Of a stretch of 26,167 nt of DNA, positions 1-8,140 are shown piece after piece (positions within the stretch are counted from its first letter, which is position 1; the number at the start of each line of letters is the position of its first letter). The notes beneath the pieces are model-generated. The model saw only the letters and a list, made by a program, of their open reading frames with translations. It did no database searches and had not been told where the DNA came from. The position numbers and the translations under genes are program-made. The DNA is from Desulfovibrio sp. UBA2564 (lineage in GTDB: Bacteria; Desulfobacterota; Desulfovibrionia; Desulfovibrionales; Desulfovibrionaceae), in the NCBI GenBank assembly GCA_002340305.1, contig DDLU01000124.1:1-26167 (forward strand), written 5' to 3'.

Positions 1-79
1 AGGCCCCCGGCAGGGTCGCCGAAGGCAGAATATTTTCAATAAATAGCGCGAAGCGCATCCCATTAATGGAGTTTTATAT

Positions 80-1903
80 ATGTGTGGAATTATCGGATAT
101 GCCGGGCACCGTCCTGCTGTTCCCCTTATCGTAGAAGGTCTTAGACGGCTTGAATACCGTGGTTATGATTCTGCGGGTGTAGCCACTGTGCAGAACAAGG
201 AAATCGAGCTTGTCCGCGCCGCAGGTAAGCTGGCAGCACTTGATGAAAAGCTGGCCCGGAAAAATGTGACCAACTCCACCTTTGGTGTCGGACATACCCG
301 CTGGGCAACCCACGGTGTTCCTGTTGAGCGTAACGCCCATCCGCATCTTGATCACGAAAAGAACATTGCCATGATCCACAACGGGATCATCGAGAACTAT
401 CAAGAAATCAAGACCGAACTTCTCGCCAAAGGCTACGAGTTCCGTTCCGATACCGATTCCGAAGTGCTCTGCAACCTCATTGCCGAGGGCCGAAAACATA
501 ACCCCAACATGCTTGAGTCCATTTCATGGGCACTGAATCAGGTTGAGGGAGCTTACGCTATCGCAGTGGTTTCCATTGATGAACCGGGTACCGTCTACGC
601 TGCCCGTGTTGCCAGCCCCATGGTCATGGGTGTGGGAACCGGAGAAAATTTTGTTGCTTCCGATATTCCCGCATTCCTGCCTTACACCCGCGAGGTTGTA
701 TTCATTGAAGACGGCGAGCTGGTTAAGATTACTTCTTCAAGCTGGGAAGTTTTCAATGTAGAGACTCTTGAGCCTGTGGAAAAGGAAATCAAGACCATTA
801 ACTGGGATGTGCAGGCTGCGCAGAAGGGCGGTTACAAGCACTTCATGATTAAGGAAATTTTTGAACAGCCCAAGGTTATATCCGACTGCCTTGCCGGACG
901 CGTTGATCAGGCCAAGAATGAGATTGTCCTGCCGGAAGTTGAAGGTATGGAACCGCCGGAAAGGCTGCACATCATTGCCTGCGGTACTTCCTACCATGCC
1001 GGACTCTGGGGCAAATACCTTATTGAGCAGTGGGCCAAGATTCCGGTGGAGGTGGAAATCGCATCCGAGTTCCGCTACCGCGATCCCCTACTCGCCAAGG
1101 GCGGCGTGGCACTGGCTATCAGTCAGTCCGGTGAAACAGCAGATACCCTTGCCGGGATCAAACTGGCGAAAGAAAAGGGCTTATCCATCATCGGATTGTG
1201 TAATGTTGTCGGTTCCAGCGTGGCTCGTGAATCTGATTACGTTATGTATACTCAGGCCGGCCCTGAGATCAGTGTTGCTTCCACCAAGGCTATGTGCAGT
1301 CAGCTCACCGCACTCATGCTGCTGGCTCTTTACTGGGGCAAGCGGAAAGGCGTGATTGATGCGACTACCTACAGCCGTGCGGCTCAGGATATGCGTAGCA
1401 TCCCTTCAATTCTTGAAACAGCTCTTCCTGCCATGCGCAGCCGCGCTCAGGAACTTAGCCGCGAGTACTCCGAAGCTAACAGCTTTTTCTTCCTCGGTCG
1501 CGGCCTTTACTTTCCGCTGGCCCTTGAAGGTGCGCTTAAGCTTAAGGAGATTTCCTACATCCATGCCGAAGGTTATGCTTCCGGTGAAATGAAGCACGGT
1601 CCCATCGCGCTCATTGATCCCAAGTTTCCCACCTTCGCCATGGCACTCAACGATGAGCTTTTCCCCAAGGTTAAATCCAACCTCGTAGAAGTTCAGGCCC
1701 GTGGCGGCGAGATAATCGCCCTGACCAACCCCGGAGTTGACCTTGATGTTGAACACCGTTGGTCCCTCCCCGAAGTCTGGGGGCCGCTGAACACGTTTAT
1801 CGCTCTTCCGGCACTTCAGCTTTTTGCTTACGAAACTGCCGACTACCTCGGCAAGGATGTTGACCAGCCCAGAAACCTCGCAAAATCTGTGACGGTGGAA
1901 TAA
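80..1903 (+). CDS. glmS: Glutamine-fructose-6-phosphate aminotransferase (isomerizing)
   Basis: GlmS converts fructose-6-phosphate and glutamine to glucosamine-6-phosphate, the first step of UDP-GlcNAc synthesis for peptidoglycan and LPS, in the cytoplasm. The 607-residue product matches the usual length of about 609. It begins MCGIIGY, so removal of Met exposes the N-terminal catalytic Cys of the glutaminase domain (about residues 2-220). Two SIS sugar-isomerase domains follow, with the sugar-phosphate loop SQSGETADT near residues 348-356. The C-terminus QPRNLAKSVTVE is the highly conserved GlmS tail. The ATG at 80 has TGGAG at 67-71 as ribosome site. The last codons form the TnsD recognition site of attTn7, and two Tn7-like elements follow. 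The gene is intact, as expected for a Tn7-type insertion that spares the host gene. It looks richer in G+C than the DNA after it. Confidence 0.98.
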   Translation: MCGIIGYAGHRPAVPLIVEGLRRLEYRGYDSAGVATVQNKEIELVRAAGKLAALDEKLARKNVTNSTFGVGHTRWATHGVPVERNAHPHLDHEKNIAMIHNGIIENYQEIKTELLAKGYEFRSDTDSEVLCNLIAEGRKHNPNMLESISWALNQVEGAYAIAVVSIDEPGTVYAARVASPMVMGVGTGENFVASDIPAFLPYTREVVFIEDGELVKITSSSWEVFNVETLEPVEKEIKTINWDVQAAQKGGYKHFMIKEIFEQPKVISDCLAGRVDQAKNEIVLPEVEGMEPPERLHIIACGTSYHAGLWGKYLIEQWAKIPVEVEIASEFRYRDPLLAKGGVALAISQSGETADTLAGIKLAKEKGLSIIGLCNVVGSSVARESDYVMYTQAGPEISVASTKAMCSQLTALMLLALYWGKRKGVIDATTYSRAAQDMRSIPSILETALPAMRSRAQELSREYSEANSFFFLGRGLYFPLALEGALKLKEISYIHAEGYASGEMKHGPIALIDPKFPTFAMALNDELFPKVKSNLVEVQARGGEIIALTNPGVDLDVEHRWSLPEVWGPLNTFIALPALQLFAYETADYLGKDVDQPRNLAKSVTVE

Positions 1904-1928
1904 TGCGGGGACTTGAGCTTTCAAGAGA
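1865..1928 (+). other. attTn7 target site: glmS 3' end and insertion point
   Basis: The last twelve codons of glmS (1865-1900) encode QPRNLAKSVTVE, the conserved segment bound by TnsD in Tn7. The stop codon ends at 1903. The 5-bp target duplication AGAGA lies at 1924-1928, so its centre is 23 bp past the stop codon, the classical Tn7 insertion distance. The recognition site is still intact, so the locus can receive further insertions. Seen: the sequence and distance. Known: the TnsD-glmS mechanism. Confidence 0.92.
1924..1928. repeat. Target site duplication AGAGA, glmS side of element 1
   Basis: The five bases immediately before the TGT terminus at 1929 are AGAGA. They are repeated right after the ACA terminus at 19612-19614. 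A 5-bp duplication is the hallmark of Tn7-family insertion. Confidence 0.88.
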
Positions 1929-1939
1929 TGTGAGAGATC

Positions 1940-1996
1940 AATAAAGTTGGAAACTAAACATTAAAGTTAGAAACCATACAATAAAGTTGGAAACTA
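1940..1996 (+). repeat. Element 1 right-end TnsB binding sites (three copies, 20-bp period)
   Basis: Three direct copies sit at 1940-1956 (AATAAAGTTGGAAACTA), 1960-1976 (ATTAAAGTTAGAAACCA) and 1980-1996 (AATAAAGTTGGAAACTA), each exactly 20 bp from the next. They share the AATAAAGTNNNAAACT pattern that I recall for the TnsB sites of Tn7 itself, whose right end has four overlapping sites. The inverted form occurs at the other end of the element. Confidence 0.88.
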
Positions 1997-1997
1997 T

Positions 1998-2045
1998 AAC
2001 CGCTTCTGATATACTCTTTAGACGAGTAATCAGGAGCGGTTTTTT
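1998..2045 (+). terminator. Hairpin and T-run abutting tnsA (element 1): terminator and likely start-site occluder
   Basis: AACCGCTTCTGAT (1998-2010) pairs with ATCAGGAGCGGTT (2029-2041), with one U-G wobble in RNA. An inner stem TACTC (2012-2016)/GAGTA (2024-2028) closes a 7-base loop, TTTAGAC. The total is about 18 base pairs with one bulged A. T residues run on to 2045, and the tnsA ATG is at 2046. The only good tnsA Shine-Dalgarno, AGGAG (2032-2036), lies in the 3' arm. It looks like an intrinsic terminator for glmS transcripts and could also hide the tnsA ribosome site on read-through RNA. Element 2 has the same design with different sequence (19733-19774). Confidence 0.75.
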
Positions 2046-2864
2046 ATGGCAAAGACAAATAGCGAAAAAATAGAATCGAAGTTTAAGCGATGGATCAAAG
2101 AAGGGCGCGGGTCCGGCCATGAGCAGGAATATCTTCCGTGGATTAAAGTCAGTGATGTTCCATCGCAAGGAAGATCGCACAGGGTTTTTGGGTTTAAAAC
2201 CCGACGAACTCACCATCTTCTATCGGATATGGAATTGGCTGTGTTTCTATCTTTGGAGTGGAGCGAGGAGATCTGCGATATACGTGAGCAATTTCCACTC
2301 CGCAGAGAAGACACACTTGTTCTTGCCGAAGAGGCGGGGATTCGGCATCCCTCCATTTCTGGAGTGCCGCACTATATGTCTTCTGATTTTCTTGTAAATT
2401 CCACTCGGGAATCGGAACCCAAATTTGCAATACAAGTAAAACCAGTGAAGGAACTGTTTAAGCCCAGAACAGTTGAGAAGCTTGAGTTGGAAAGGCGGTA
2501 TTGGGCAACAAAGCAGATCCCATGGTTCATTATAACCGAGCGAGATATACCCGAGGCCGTTTTCCACAATATTGAGTGGTTGTATCCTGCTCAAGTGGAC
2601 GAGATTCCTATTAAGATTTTGCTGAAACGTGCTGAGATATACGCCTATCATTTTGAGCAGGAGCCGGACACCAGAGTCATAGATATCGCTAAGTCTTTGG
2701 ATGCTGCATATCAATTGGAAAAGGGAGAGTCTTTGTTGGAGATAAGGCAACTTCTGGCCAAACGTTTTTTTGTTTTCGATATATCAAAGCCTTACCTCAA
2801 GCTTACAGCCAATGAACTGGAAAGGACTGATTTCAGAACGATTCTGGAGGCTGCAAATGTTTAG
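2046..2864 (+). CDS. tnsA: TnsA transposon endonuclease (element 1)
   Basis: TnsA cuts the 5' ends of the transposon and, with TnsB, forms the heteromeric transposase that makes Tn7 a cut-and-paste element. The product is 272 residues against 273 in Tn7. The restriction-endonuclease-like core is clear: E63 (in SDMELAVFLSLEW), D114 (in MSSDFLV) and K132 (in FAIQVKP) fall at the same numbers as the E63, D114, K132 catalytic triad of Tn7 TnsA. The motif LEKLELERRYW and a C-terminal winged-helix-like part follow. The ATG at 2046 directly follows the hairpin/T-run and uses AGGAG at 2032-2036. The stop codon overlaps the tnsB start by 8 bases, so the two are translationally coupled. Confidence 0.95.
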   Translation: MAKTNSEKIESKFKRWIKEGRGSGHEQEYLPWIKVSDVPSQGRSHRVFGFKTRRTHHLLSDMELAVFLSLEWSEEICDIREQFPLRREDTLVLAEEAGIRHPSISGVPHYMSSDFLVNSTRESEPKFAIQVKPVKELFKPRTVEKLELERRYWATKQIPWFIITERDIPEAVFHNIEWLYPAQVDEIPIKILLKRAEIYAYHFEQEPDTRVIDIAKSLDAAYQLEKGESLLEIRQLLAKRFFVFDISKPYLKLTANELERTDFRTILEAANV

Positions 2865-4950
2865 AATTAACGAGGTCCTTAAATACGAAGACCAGAAGTA
2901 CAGAGTTTTAGAATTCGTCGGTAATCAGATTGTCTGGATCAATATTGAGAAGTCTTCAGGGATGCCTTCGACTGTTTTGGTTAACGAGCTATTAGAACTG
3001 ATTGATAGCGAAGCTCTGTCTCGCGTTGCTGATCCTTTTGAGGAGTTAGCTTTTATGGCTCCGGAACAAGGTAGTGTTCTGCAGAAAAAGCGTGATAAAA
3101 ATTATGAACTAATAAAGCCTATTGTTGAGAATTCTAAGTTTTATTTGCCCAAGGTGCGATCCGCGTTGATACAGGAAATTGTTTCTAAAACCGGGACAAT
3201 AAAGAAAACGATGTATCATTTGTTACGCCGTTATTGGCAGCGTGGGCAAACTCCGAACGCCCTACTTCCCGATTATAAGAATTCAGGAGGTAAAGGTAAA
3301 AAACGAAAAGTTTCAGATAAGAAACTGGGGCGGCCCCGCAAGTATATGCCGGGGGTTGGCGGTGTCGTTGATAAACATGTTGAGCGTCTTTTTAGGATAG
3401 CAATTGATAGATATCTCCTGAAGGATTCTGGTGTTAGCTTGCCATACGCGCATAGAAAATTTGCGGGGATGTATAAAAATTATTTTCCTGAAGTTTTGGA
3501 ATCAGAGATTCCAACAAAGCGTCAGCTGCAGTACTTTTACAAACGCGAGTATAGTCAGGTTGAAAGGTTAAAAAAGAGAACCAGTACCATCGAATACACG
3601 AAAGACGTCCGACCTCTCAAAGGAACTGCCAATAGCAATGTTCTAGGGCCGGGCTCCCGCTTTGAGATTGATGCCACAATTGCAGACATCTACCTCGTTT
3701 CAGACAATGACCGCGGCAATATAGTAGGACGGCCGGTTATATACATGGTCATTGATGTCTTCAGCAGAATGGTCGCCGGTTTTTATGTCGGTTTCGAATC
3801 CCCATCATACGCTGCCGCTATGCAGGCTCTAGCTACGGCCATGACCGATAAGGTGCAGTTGTGCAAACAATACGGTTTTGAAGATGTTACCTATGAAGAT
3901 TGGCCTATTGTCGGGGTGCCGAATGCAATTCTTGCGGACAGAGGAGAGTTGCTTGGTCATCAGGTTGAATCTCTCGAACGCAGTTTTTCCATAAGAATTG
4001 AGAATGCTCCTCCCTTCCGAGGTGATGCAAAAGGTATTGTTGAGCGGAGTTTTAAAACTATTCAAGCTGATTTTAAGCCTTTTGCTCCCGGAGTTGTAGA
4101 AAAAACACTGATTAAAAAACGTGGCGGGAAAGATTATCGGCTGGTTGCCAAACTGCCTGTTAGTGAATTTAAGAAAATAATTTTATCTTCAAGTCTGTAC
4201 CATAATAAGTTCCATCTTTTGCGTAAGTATGACCGGGATGTTGATATGCCGGCAGACTTGGAAATGACTCCCCTGTCGCTTTGGAATTGGGGAATTCAGA
4301 ACAGAACCGGTAGATTGAGAGCAGCATCAGAAGAAGCTCTCAGGATTAGTTTACTTCCTCGTGCCAAGGCTACTGTTTCCGAATTGGGAATTTCAGTTTT
4401 TGGGGTATACTATACTTCTTCTGAAATTATGAAGAGCGGGTGGCTGCATCGCTCAAAGGATATTCGCAGGCCTGTGGGGTTGCAGGCAGCCTATGACCCA
4501 GCTTCAGCAGATCATATCTATCTTTTCCCTTATAAGGGGAAAAATGATTACTGGGTCTGCACGCTAACAGATCGATCTAGGGAATTTCAGGGAAGTTCTT
4601 TCTGGGATGTCTGGCAGGTAAAGGATGCGCAGAAAAAGTCTAAAGCGAAGACGAAACTGAAAGCAGAAGAACAAAAGCGGCTACATGAAGAGTTTGTGGC
4701 TAAAACGATTAAAGAAGCTGAAAGAAAATTTCCTGATACCAGCCATATAAGCAATGCCGAGCGGATACGTGGAATTCAAGGCAACAAAGCGCAAGAGAAG
4801 GAATCTGAGAGAGGTATCACGTTTTATAAGCCGGAAAAGACCGGGAAGGGAGAGCCTGCGAAAGTCCTTCCGCTGAATGGTGGGCCTCAGGAAGAAGATT
4901 ATAGTTACCCTGATTATACAGAAGAACTTTTTGATGATGAGGATATTTAA
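2857..4950 (+). CDS. tnsB: TnsB DDE transposase (element 1)
   Basis: TnsB binds the end repeats, cuts the 3' ends and joins them to target DNA. I choose the ATG at 2857, giving 697 residues (Tn7 TnsB has 702). It has CTGGAGG at 2844-2850 and overlaps tnsA by 8 bases; a further upstream ATG at 2770 would add 29 unrelated residues. The retroviral-integrase-type DDE triad is D272 (FEIDATIAD), D361 (AILADRGEL) and E396 (KGIVERSFK), near identical to D273/D361/E396 of Tn7. An N-terminal DNA-binding part carries the RRYWQRG and LPDYKNSGG segments, and GRPRKY lies near residue 158. The acidic C-terminal tail (YPDYTEELFDDEDI) fits the region that contacts TnsC. tnsC starts at the next base. Confidence 0.95.
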   Translation: MFRINEVLKYEDQKYRVLEFVGNQIVWINIEKSSGMPSTVLVNELLELIDSEALSRVADPFEELAFMAPEQGSVLQKKRDKNYELIKPIVENSKFYLPKVRSALIQEIVSKTGTIKKTMYHLLRRYWQRGQTPNALLPDYKNSGGKGKKRKVSDKKLGRPRKYMPGVGGVVDKHVERLFRIAIDRYLLKDSGVSLPYAHRKFAGMYKNYFPEVLESEIPTKRQLQYFYKREYSQVERLKKRTSTIEYTKDVRPLKGTANSNVLGPGSRFEIDATIADIYLVSDNDRGNIVGRPVIYMVIDVFSRMVAGFYVGFESPSYAAAMQALATAMTDKVQLCKQYGFEDVTYEDWPIVGVPNAILADRGELLGHQVESLERSFSIRIENAPPFRGDAKGIVERSFKTIQADFKPFAPGVVEKTLIKKRGGKDYRLVAKLPVSEFKKIILSSSLYHNKFHLLRKYDRDVDMPADLEMTPLSLWNWGIQNRTGRLRAASEEALRISLLPRAKATVSELGISVFGVYYTSSEIMKSGWLHRSKDIRRPVGLQAAYDPASADHIYLFPYKGKNDYWVCTLTDRSREFQGSSFWDVWQVKDAQKKSKAKTKLKAEEQKRLHEEFVAKTIKEAERKFPDTSHISNAERIRGIQGNKAQEKESERGITFYKPEKTGKGEPAKVLPLNGGPQEEDYSYPDYTEELFDDEDI

Positions 4951-6612
4951 ATGCCGCTTCCTAAAAATACTGTTTATGCTGTTTACAGGGATGAAACTAC
5001 ACGAAAATATAAAGGAAATCCAAAGATTGAGGCTTTACCCCCTAAGATGAATCTTAAACAGATCAAAAAGTGTTTAACGGGTAAAGTTGAATTTGATGTG
5101 CGTGATATATACGAAGACGACATAGATAGAATTCACATGATTTCTTCTTTGCTTGATGATTTTTTTCAGCCTCTTACAACGCATGTTGAATTTGAAAGAA
5201 AATTATCTCTTCTGATTAGAAAAGGGTATGTCGGGAGAAATTTGGCTGATGGCTCGCTACGTAAGCATCAGCAAAACGGCTATGAAAGAGTTATGGCTGG
5301 CGACCTAGACGCGTTTGTCTTTGATGCACCTATTTCAACGGCGTCGAGTATGCTGCTAACTGGTGTTCCAGGATGTGGCAAGAGCTCGACAATTGACCGC
5401 ATTTTAGCGACGTACCCCCAAGTTATTTTGCATGAAAAGTATGGTTTTACCCAATTAGTGTACCTGAAGATAGATTGTCCTCATGACGGAGGGATTAAGA
5501 ATCTTTGCATCAATTTTTTCCGGGCCATAGATCGGGTTTTGGATACCGATTACGAGACCATATACGTAAAGAAAAGGCATAATATTGAAACCTTATTAAG
5601 TTTGATACCTCAAGTAGCTAATAAGCACGGCCTAGGTGTTCTGGTCATTGATGAAATTCAGCATTTATATGGGAGAAGCTCCGGTGGAGTTAATAATATG
5701 ATGAGTTTTTTTGTAACCATGGAAAATATGATTGGTCTGCCTGTTGTTTTTGTTGGAACTCCTAAGGCGAGAGATATTTTTGAGAAGGAGTTGCGTTTGG
5801 CCCGTAGAGGCGTTGGCCTCGGTTCTTTGGTTTGGGAACCAATGAAAAATATTGCACCGATTGTTGATCCAAGATCAGGAAAAATTAAAACAAATGAGTG
5901 GCGGTCTTTTACTGATGTCCTTTGGAAGTATCAGTGGTTGAAAAAGCGTGATGAAGTCCTAAGTGAAGAGCTTCGTGACTGCTGGTATGACTTGTCTCAG
6001 GGGGTACATGATATTGTAGTAAAATTATTCGTTTTAGCACAAATGCGCGCTATCGTTACAAAGACAGAAAGAATACCCCCAAAGCTGATGGAGAAGGTCT
6101 ATTTTGATGATTTGAAGCCAGTGCATTCAATGCTTGGGGCACTTAGATCTAAGGACCCGGAAAAAATAACTCAATATGCAGATTTAACTTTACCCGGAAT
6201 TGAACAAAGACTTCTTGAACTATCAACATTTATTACGGAGTCTTTGAATGAATATGATTCTGCGAGAGATGCTTATGGAAGTAATAAAAACGCGCTAAGA
6301 CTACATGATCTTCTTTTAGCCGCCAATTGTGAAGAGTCCCGAGTTATCCCACTTGTACAGAAGGTTTTTGATGAGCATCCGGATGTTTCTATACATGAAC
6401 TGTTGAGGATTGTTTTAGATTGGTACGGATCAAGTGACTCGAAAAATGAAGAGTGTAAACCGAAAGGGAAAAAATCAATACCGCAGTCAAAATGGAACAC
6501 GCTTGATTCTGAAGATTTGCGTTTTAAGTTCTCGCAGACTGTCAGTGGCGACTTATATGGCCAGTTAAAAAATGACTCATTGATTTTTGATGTGGCCTCA
6601 TGGCTGCAGTAG
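4951..6612 (+). CDS. tnsC: TnsC AAA+ ATPase, transposition regulator (element 1)
   Basis: TnsC is the AAA+ ATPase that links the target selectors TnsD or TnsE to the TnsAB transposase and enforces target immunity. The product is 553 residues (555 in Tn7). Walker A is GVPGCGKS at about 138-145 and Walker B is LVIDE at 231-235 followed by IQHLY. FVGTPKARD matches a sensor-1-like segment, and KYKGNPKIEALP near the N-terminus is shared with the tnsC of element 2. The ATG at 4951 directly follows the tnsB stop, with GAGGAT at 4939-4944 as ribosome site. The stop codon at 6610-6612 overlaps the ribosome site of tnsD. Confidence 0.94.
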   Translation: MPLPKNTVYAVYRDETTRKYKGNPKIEALPPKMNLKQIKKCLTGKVEFDVRDIYEDDIDRIHMISSLLDDFFQPLTTHVEFERKLSLLIRKGYVGRNLADGSLRKHQQNGYERVMAGDLDAFVFDAPISTASSMLLTGVPGCGKSSTIDRILATYPQVILHEKYGFTQLVYLKIDCPHDGGIKNLCINFFRAIDRVLDTDYETIYVKKRHNIETLLSLIPQVANKHGLGVLVIDEIQHLYGRSSGGVNNMMSFFVTMENMIGLPVVFVGTPKARDIFEKELRLARRGVGLGSLVWEPMKNIAPIVDPRSGKIKTNEWRSFTDVLWKYQWLKKRDEVLSEELRDCWYDLSQGVHDIVVKLFVLAQMRAIVTKTERIPPKLMEKVYFDDLKPVHSMLGALRSKDPEKITQYADLTLPGIEQRLLELSTFITESLNEYDSARDAYGSNKNALRLHDLLLAANCEESRVIPLVQKVFDEHPDVSIHELLRIVLDWYGSSDSKNEECKPKGKKSIPQSKWNTLDSEDLRFKFSQTVSGDLYGQLKNDSLIFDVASWLQ

Positions 6613-6622
6613 GATATTAGAG

Positions 6623-7600
6623 GTGCTTAATTTTCCCGTGCCATATCCTGATGAGCTGATTTACAGCACTGTGGCGCGGGCTGGTGTGTATGCGGGACTG
6701 GTGAGTCCTAAACAGTTACTTGATGATGTTTTTGATAACCGGAAAGTAATCGCCACGCCTGACCTCCCAAGCCATCTCAAGCAAATTTCAGAACTGTATC
6801 CTCACTCCCTGAATCTTGATGTTACGGACATCATTTACAAACATACCCTATTTCCTCTCTACGCCCCCTTTGTTCCGGAAGATCGCAGACTACAATGCTT
6901 GGAATGGATGGCCGGACAATCTAAAGGTGCCGTTCATCTAGCTCTTGGCGCTGCTGCTTCCCGGGTAAAGCAAATTCGGTTTTTGAGATACTGTCCGGCA
7001 TGTCTAGAGAAGCAGTTAGAGCAATATGGCGAACACTATTGGAAGCGCAGTTGGCAAGTTGCCGGTGCAGATGTTTGTCCGCATCATGGTCCATTACATA
7101 ACTCTCGAATAGAATTGCATGGTCGGTACCGCCATCAGTTTTTTGCCCTTAGGCCGGATGTTTGTGTTGGAGGAGCAACTGAGTCCTACAGCGCAGAAGA
7201 TGTTCGTGTTGCAGAGCGTATTCATGAGTTATTGAACATGCCTCCAGTAGAATCTCCTTCACTTGAGCAGTGGGGACTTTTTTACAAACGATTAGCAGGA
7301 GACACCGGCTGCGCAAAGGGGAAAAAAGTTCTGTATGATAAGGTTTCTGAAAAAGTCACTGTCTGCTGGACGAATCAGTGGCTCGCAAAGAGAAGTCTTT
7401 CACCATCCATCAATTCAAATTCTTGTTGGTTGAAATCAATTTTTAGAAAGCATCGGAAATCTTTTAGTTACCTTGAACACGTGGTCGTTTTGGAAGCTTT
7501 ACTGGGGTCAGAATGGGATTTCCGCTCAGTCTTGAGTAATGGTGTCCAGTTTGGAGTCAAAAAGCATTGTGAGCTGTCCTGTGGATTTTTCAGAGGATAA
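6623..7600 (+). CDS. tnsD: TnsD N-terminal portion, frameshifted (element 1)
   Basis: TnsD (TniQ family) binds the glmS end and recruits TnsC for insertion into attTn7. This reading frame holds the first two thirds of the protein: it begins VLNFPVPYPDELIYST like Tn7 TnsD. The zinc-finger ligands C124, C127, C152 and H155 are at the Tn7 positions, and SCWLKSIFRKHRKSFSYL follows near its end. I choose the GTG at 6623, with TAGGAT at 6610-6615 as ribosome site, because this aligns the N-terminus with Tn7 and with the tnsD of element 2. An in-frame ATG at 6587 would add 12 unrelated residues. The frame then stops at 7600, and the rest of TnsD continues in another frame from about 7536. It is either inactivated, a programmed frameshift, or a sequencing error. 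Confidence 0.88.
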   Translation: MLNFPVPYPDELIYSTVARAGVYAGLVSPKQLLDDVFDNRKVIATPDLPSHLKQISELYPHSLNLDVTDIIYKHTLFPLYAPFVPEDRRLQCLEWMAGQSKGAVHLALGAAASRVKQIRFLRYCPACLEKQLEQYGEHYWKRSWQVAGADVCPHHGPLHNSRIELHGRYRHQFFALRPDVCVGGATESYSAEDVRVAERIHELLNMPPVESPSLEQWGLFYKRLAGDTGCAKGKKVLYDKVSEKVTVCWTNQWLAKRSLSPSINSNSCWLKSIFRKHRKSFSYLEHVVVLEALLGSEWDFRSVLSNGVQFGVKKHCELSCGFFRG

Positions 7601-8135
7601 TCCCAGTCAAGAAATTCTCGATATGCGTAGCTCGTGGGAAGCGTTCCTCAAAGAGTTCGGAGCGAAAAAGGCTCGTTCTTCCGGTGGGGCTGCTATCTAT
7701 GCTTGGTTATATAGAAATGACCGAGCTTGGCTTATGAAAATTAACGGGCAGCTTCGTCGATCATCCCGTTCTGAAAATAAGCGGGTTGATTGGGGAAAAC
7801 GAGATCAAAATGTTTTGTCCAAACTGCAGCATATACAGCAAAGGGCTATTGCTGATCTGGAAGGTCCAAGGCGTTCCAGAAATTGGTATTTGGATCAGCT
7901 CGGAGCAAAAGCAACTGTCGAAACAAATCTCTATAAACTGCCATTAACAGTAAAGTTCTTTGAAAATTATTGTGAATCAGTGTCGGACTATCAGATTCGG
8001 AGGATTGCGGTTGCTATTCGCCAGCTTGATGCTGACTGTGAACCAAAACGTAGATGGAAAATTTTGAGATCGGCTGGTCTGAGTGATGAACGAATTCGTG
8101 TTGAAGCTGAACTATACTTGAAAGAAGTGAGGTAG
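7539..8135 (+). CDS. tnsD: TnsD C-terminal portion, in shifted frame (element 1)
   Basis: From about residue 20 this frame aligns with the C-terminal third of TnsD: AAIYAWLYRNDRAWL, RVDWGKRDQNVL, a KLPLTVKFFENYCESVSDYQIRRIA segment (residues about 136-160) and RRWKILRSAGLSDERI. Tn7 TnsD and the tnsD of element 2 have the same blocks. It is in the +1 frame relative to the upstream part, and the two overlap at 7539-7600. The stop codon before this frame is at 7533-7535, so any shift must fall between 7536 and 7600. A joined protein would be about 503 residues, against 508 in Tn7. The ATG at 7539 is only the first in frame and lacks a convincing ribosome site, so independent translation is doubtful. 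Confidence 0.8.
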   Translation: MVSSLESKSIVSCPVDFSEDNPSQEILDMRSSWEAFLKEFGAKKARSSGGAAIYAWLYRNDRAWLMKINGQLRRSSRSENKRVDWGKRDQNVLSKLQHIQQRAIADLEGPRRSRNWYLDQLGAKATVETNLYKLPLTVKFFENYCESVSDYQIRRIAVAIRQLDADCEPKRRWKILRSAGLSDERIRVEAELYLKEVR

Positions 8136-8140
8136 AATAG

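Noticed and set aside
1..79. glmS ribozyme or riboswitch before glmS
   Set aside because: Only 79 bases are present, with a tiny GCGC-GAA-GCGC stem. No glmS ribozyme core is recognisable, and it is mostly a feature of Gram-positive bacteria.
74..499. 141-residue open frame antisense to the glmS start
   Set aside because: It lies wholly opposite the well supported glmS coding sequence and resembles no known protein, so it is a codon-bias shadow.
2770..2856. Longer tnsB start at 2770
   Set aside because: The added 29 residues lie inside tnsA in another frame and match nothing in TnsB. The ATG at 2857 has a good ribosome site and gives the Tn7 residue numbering.
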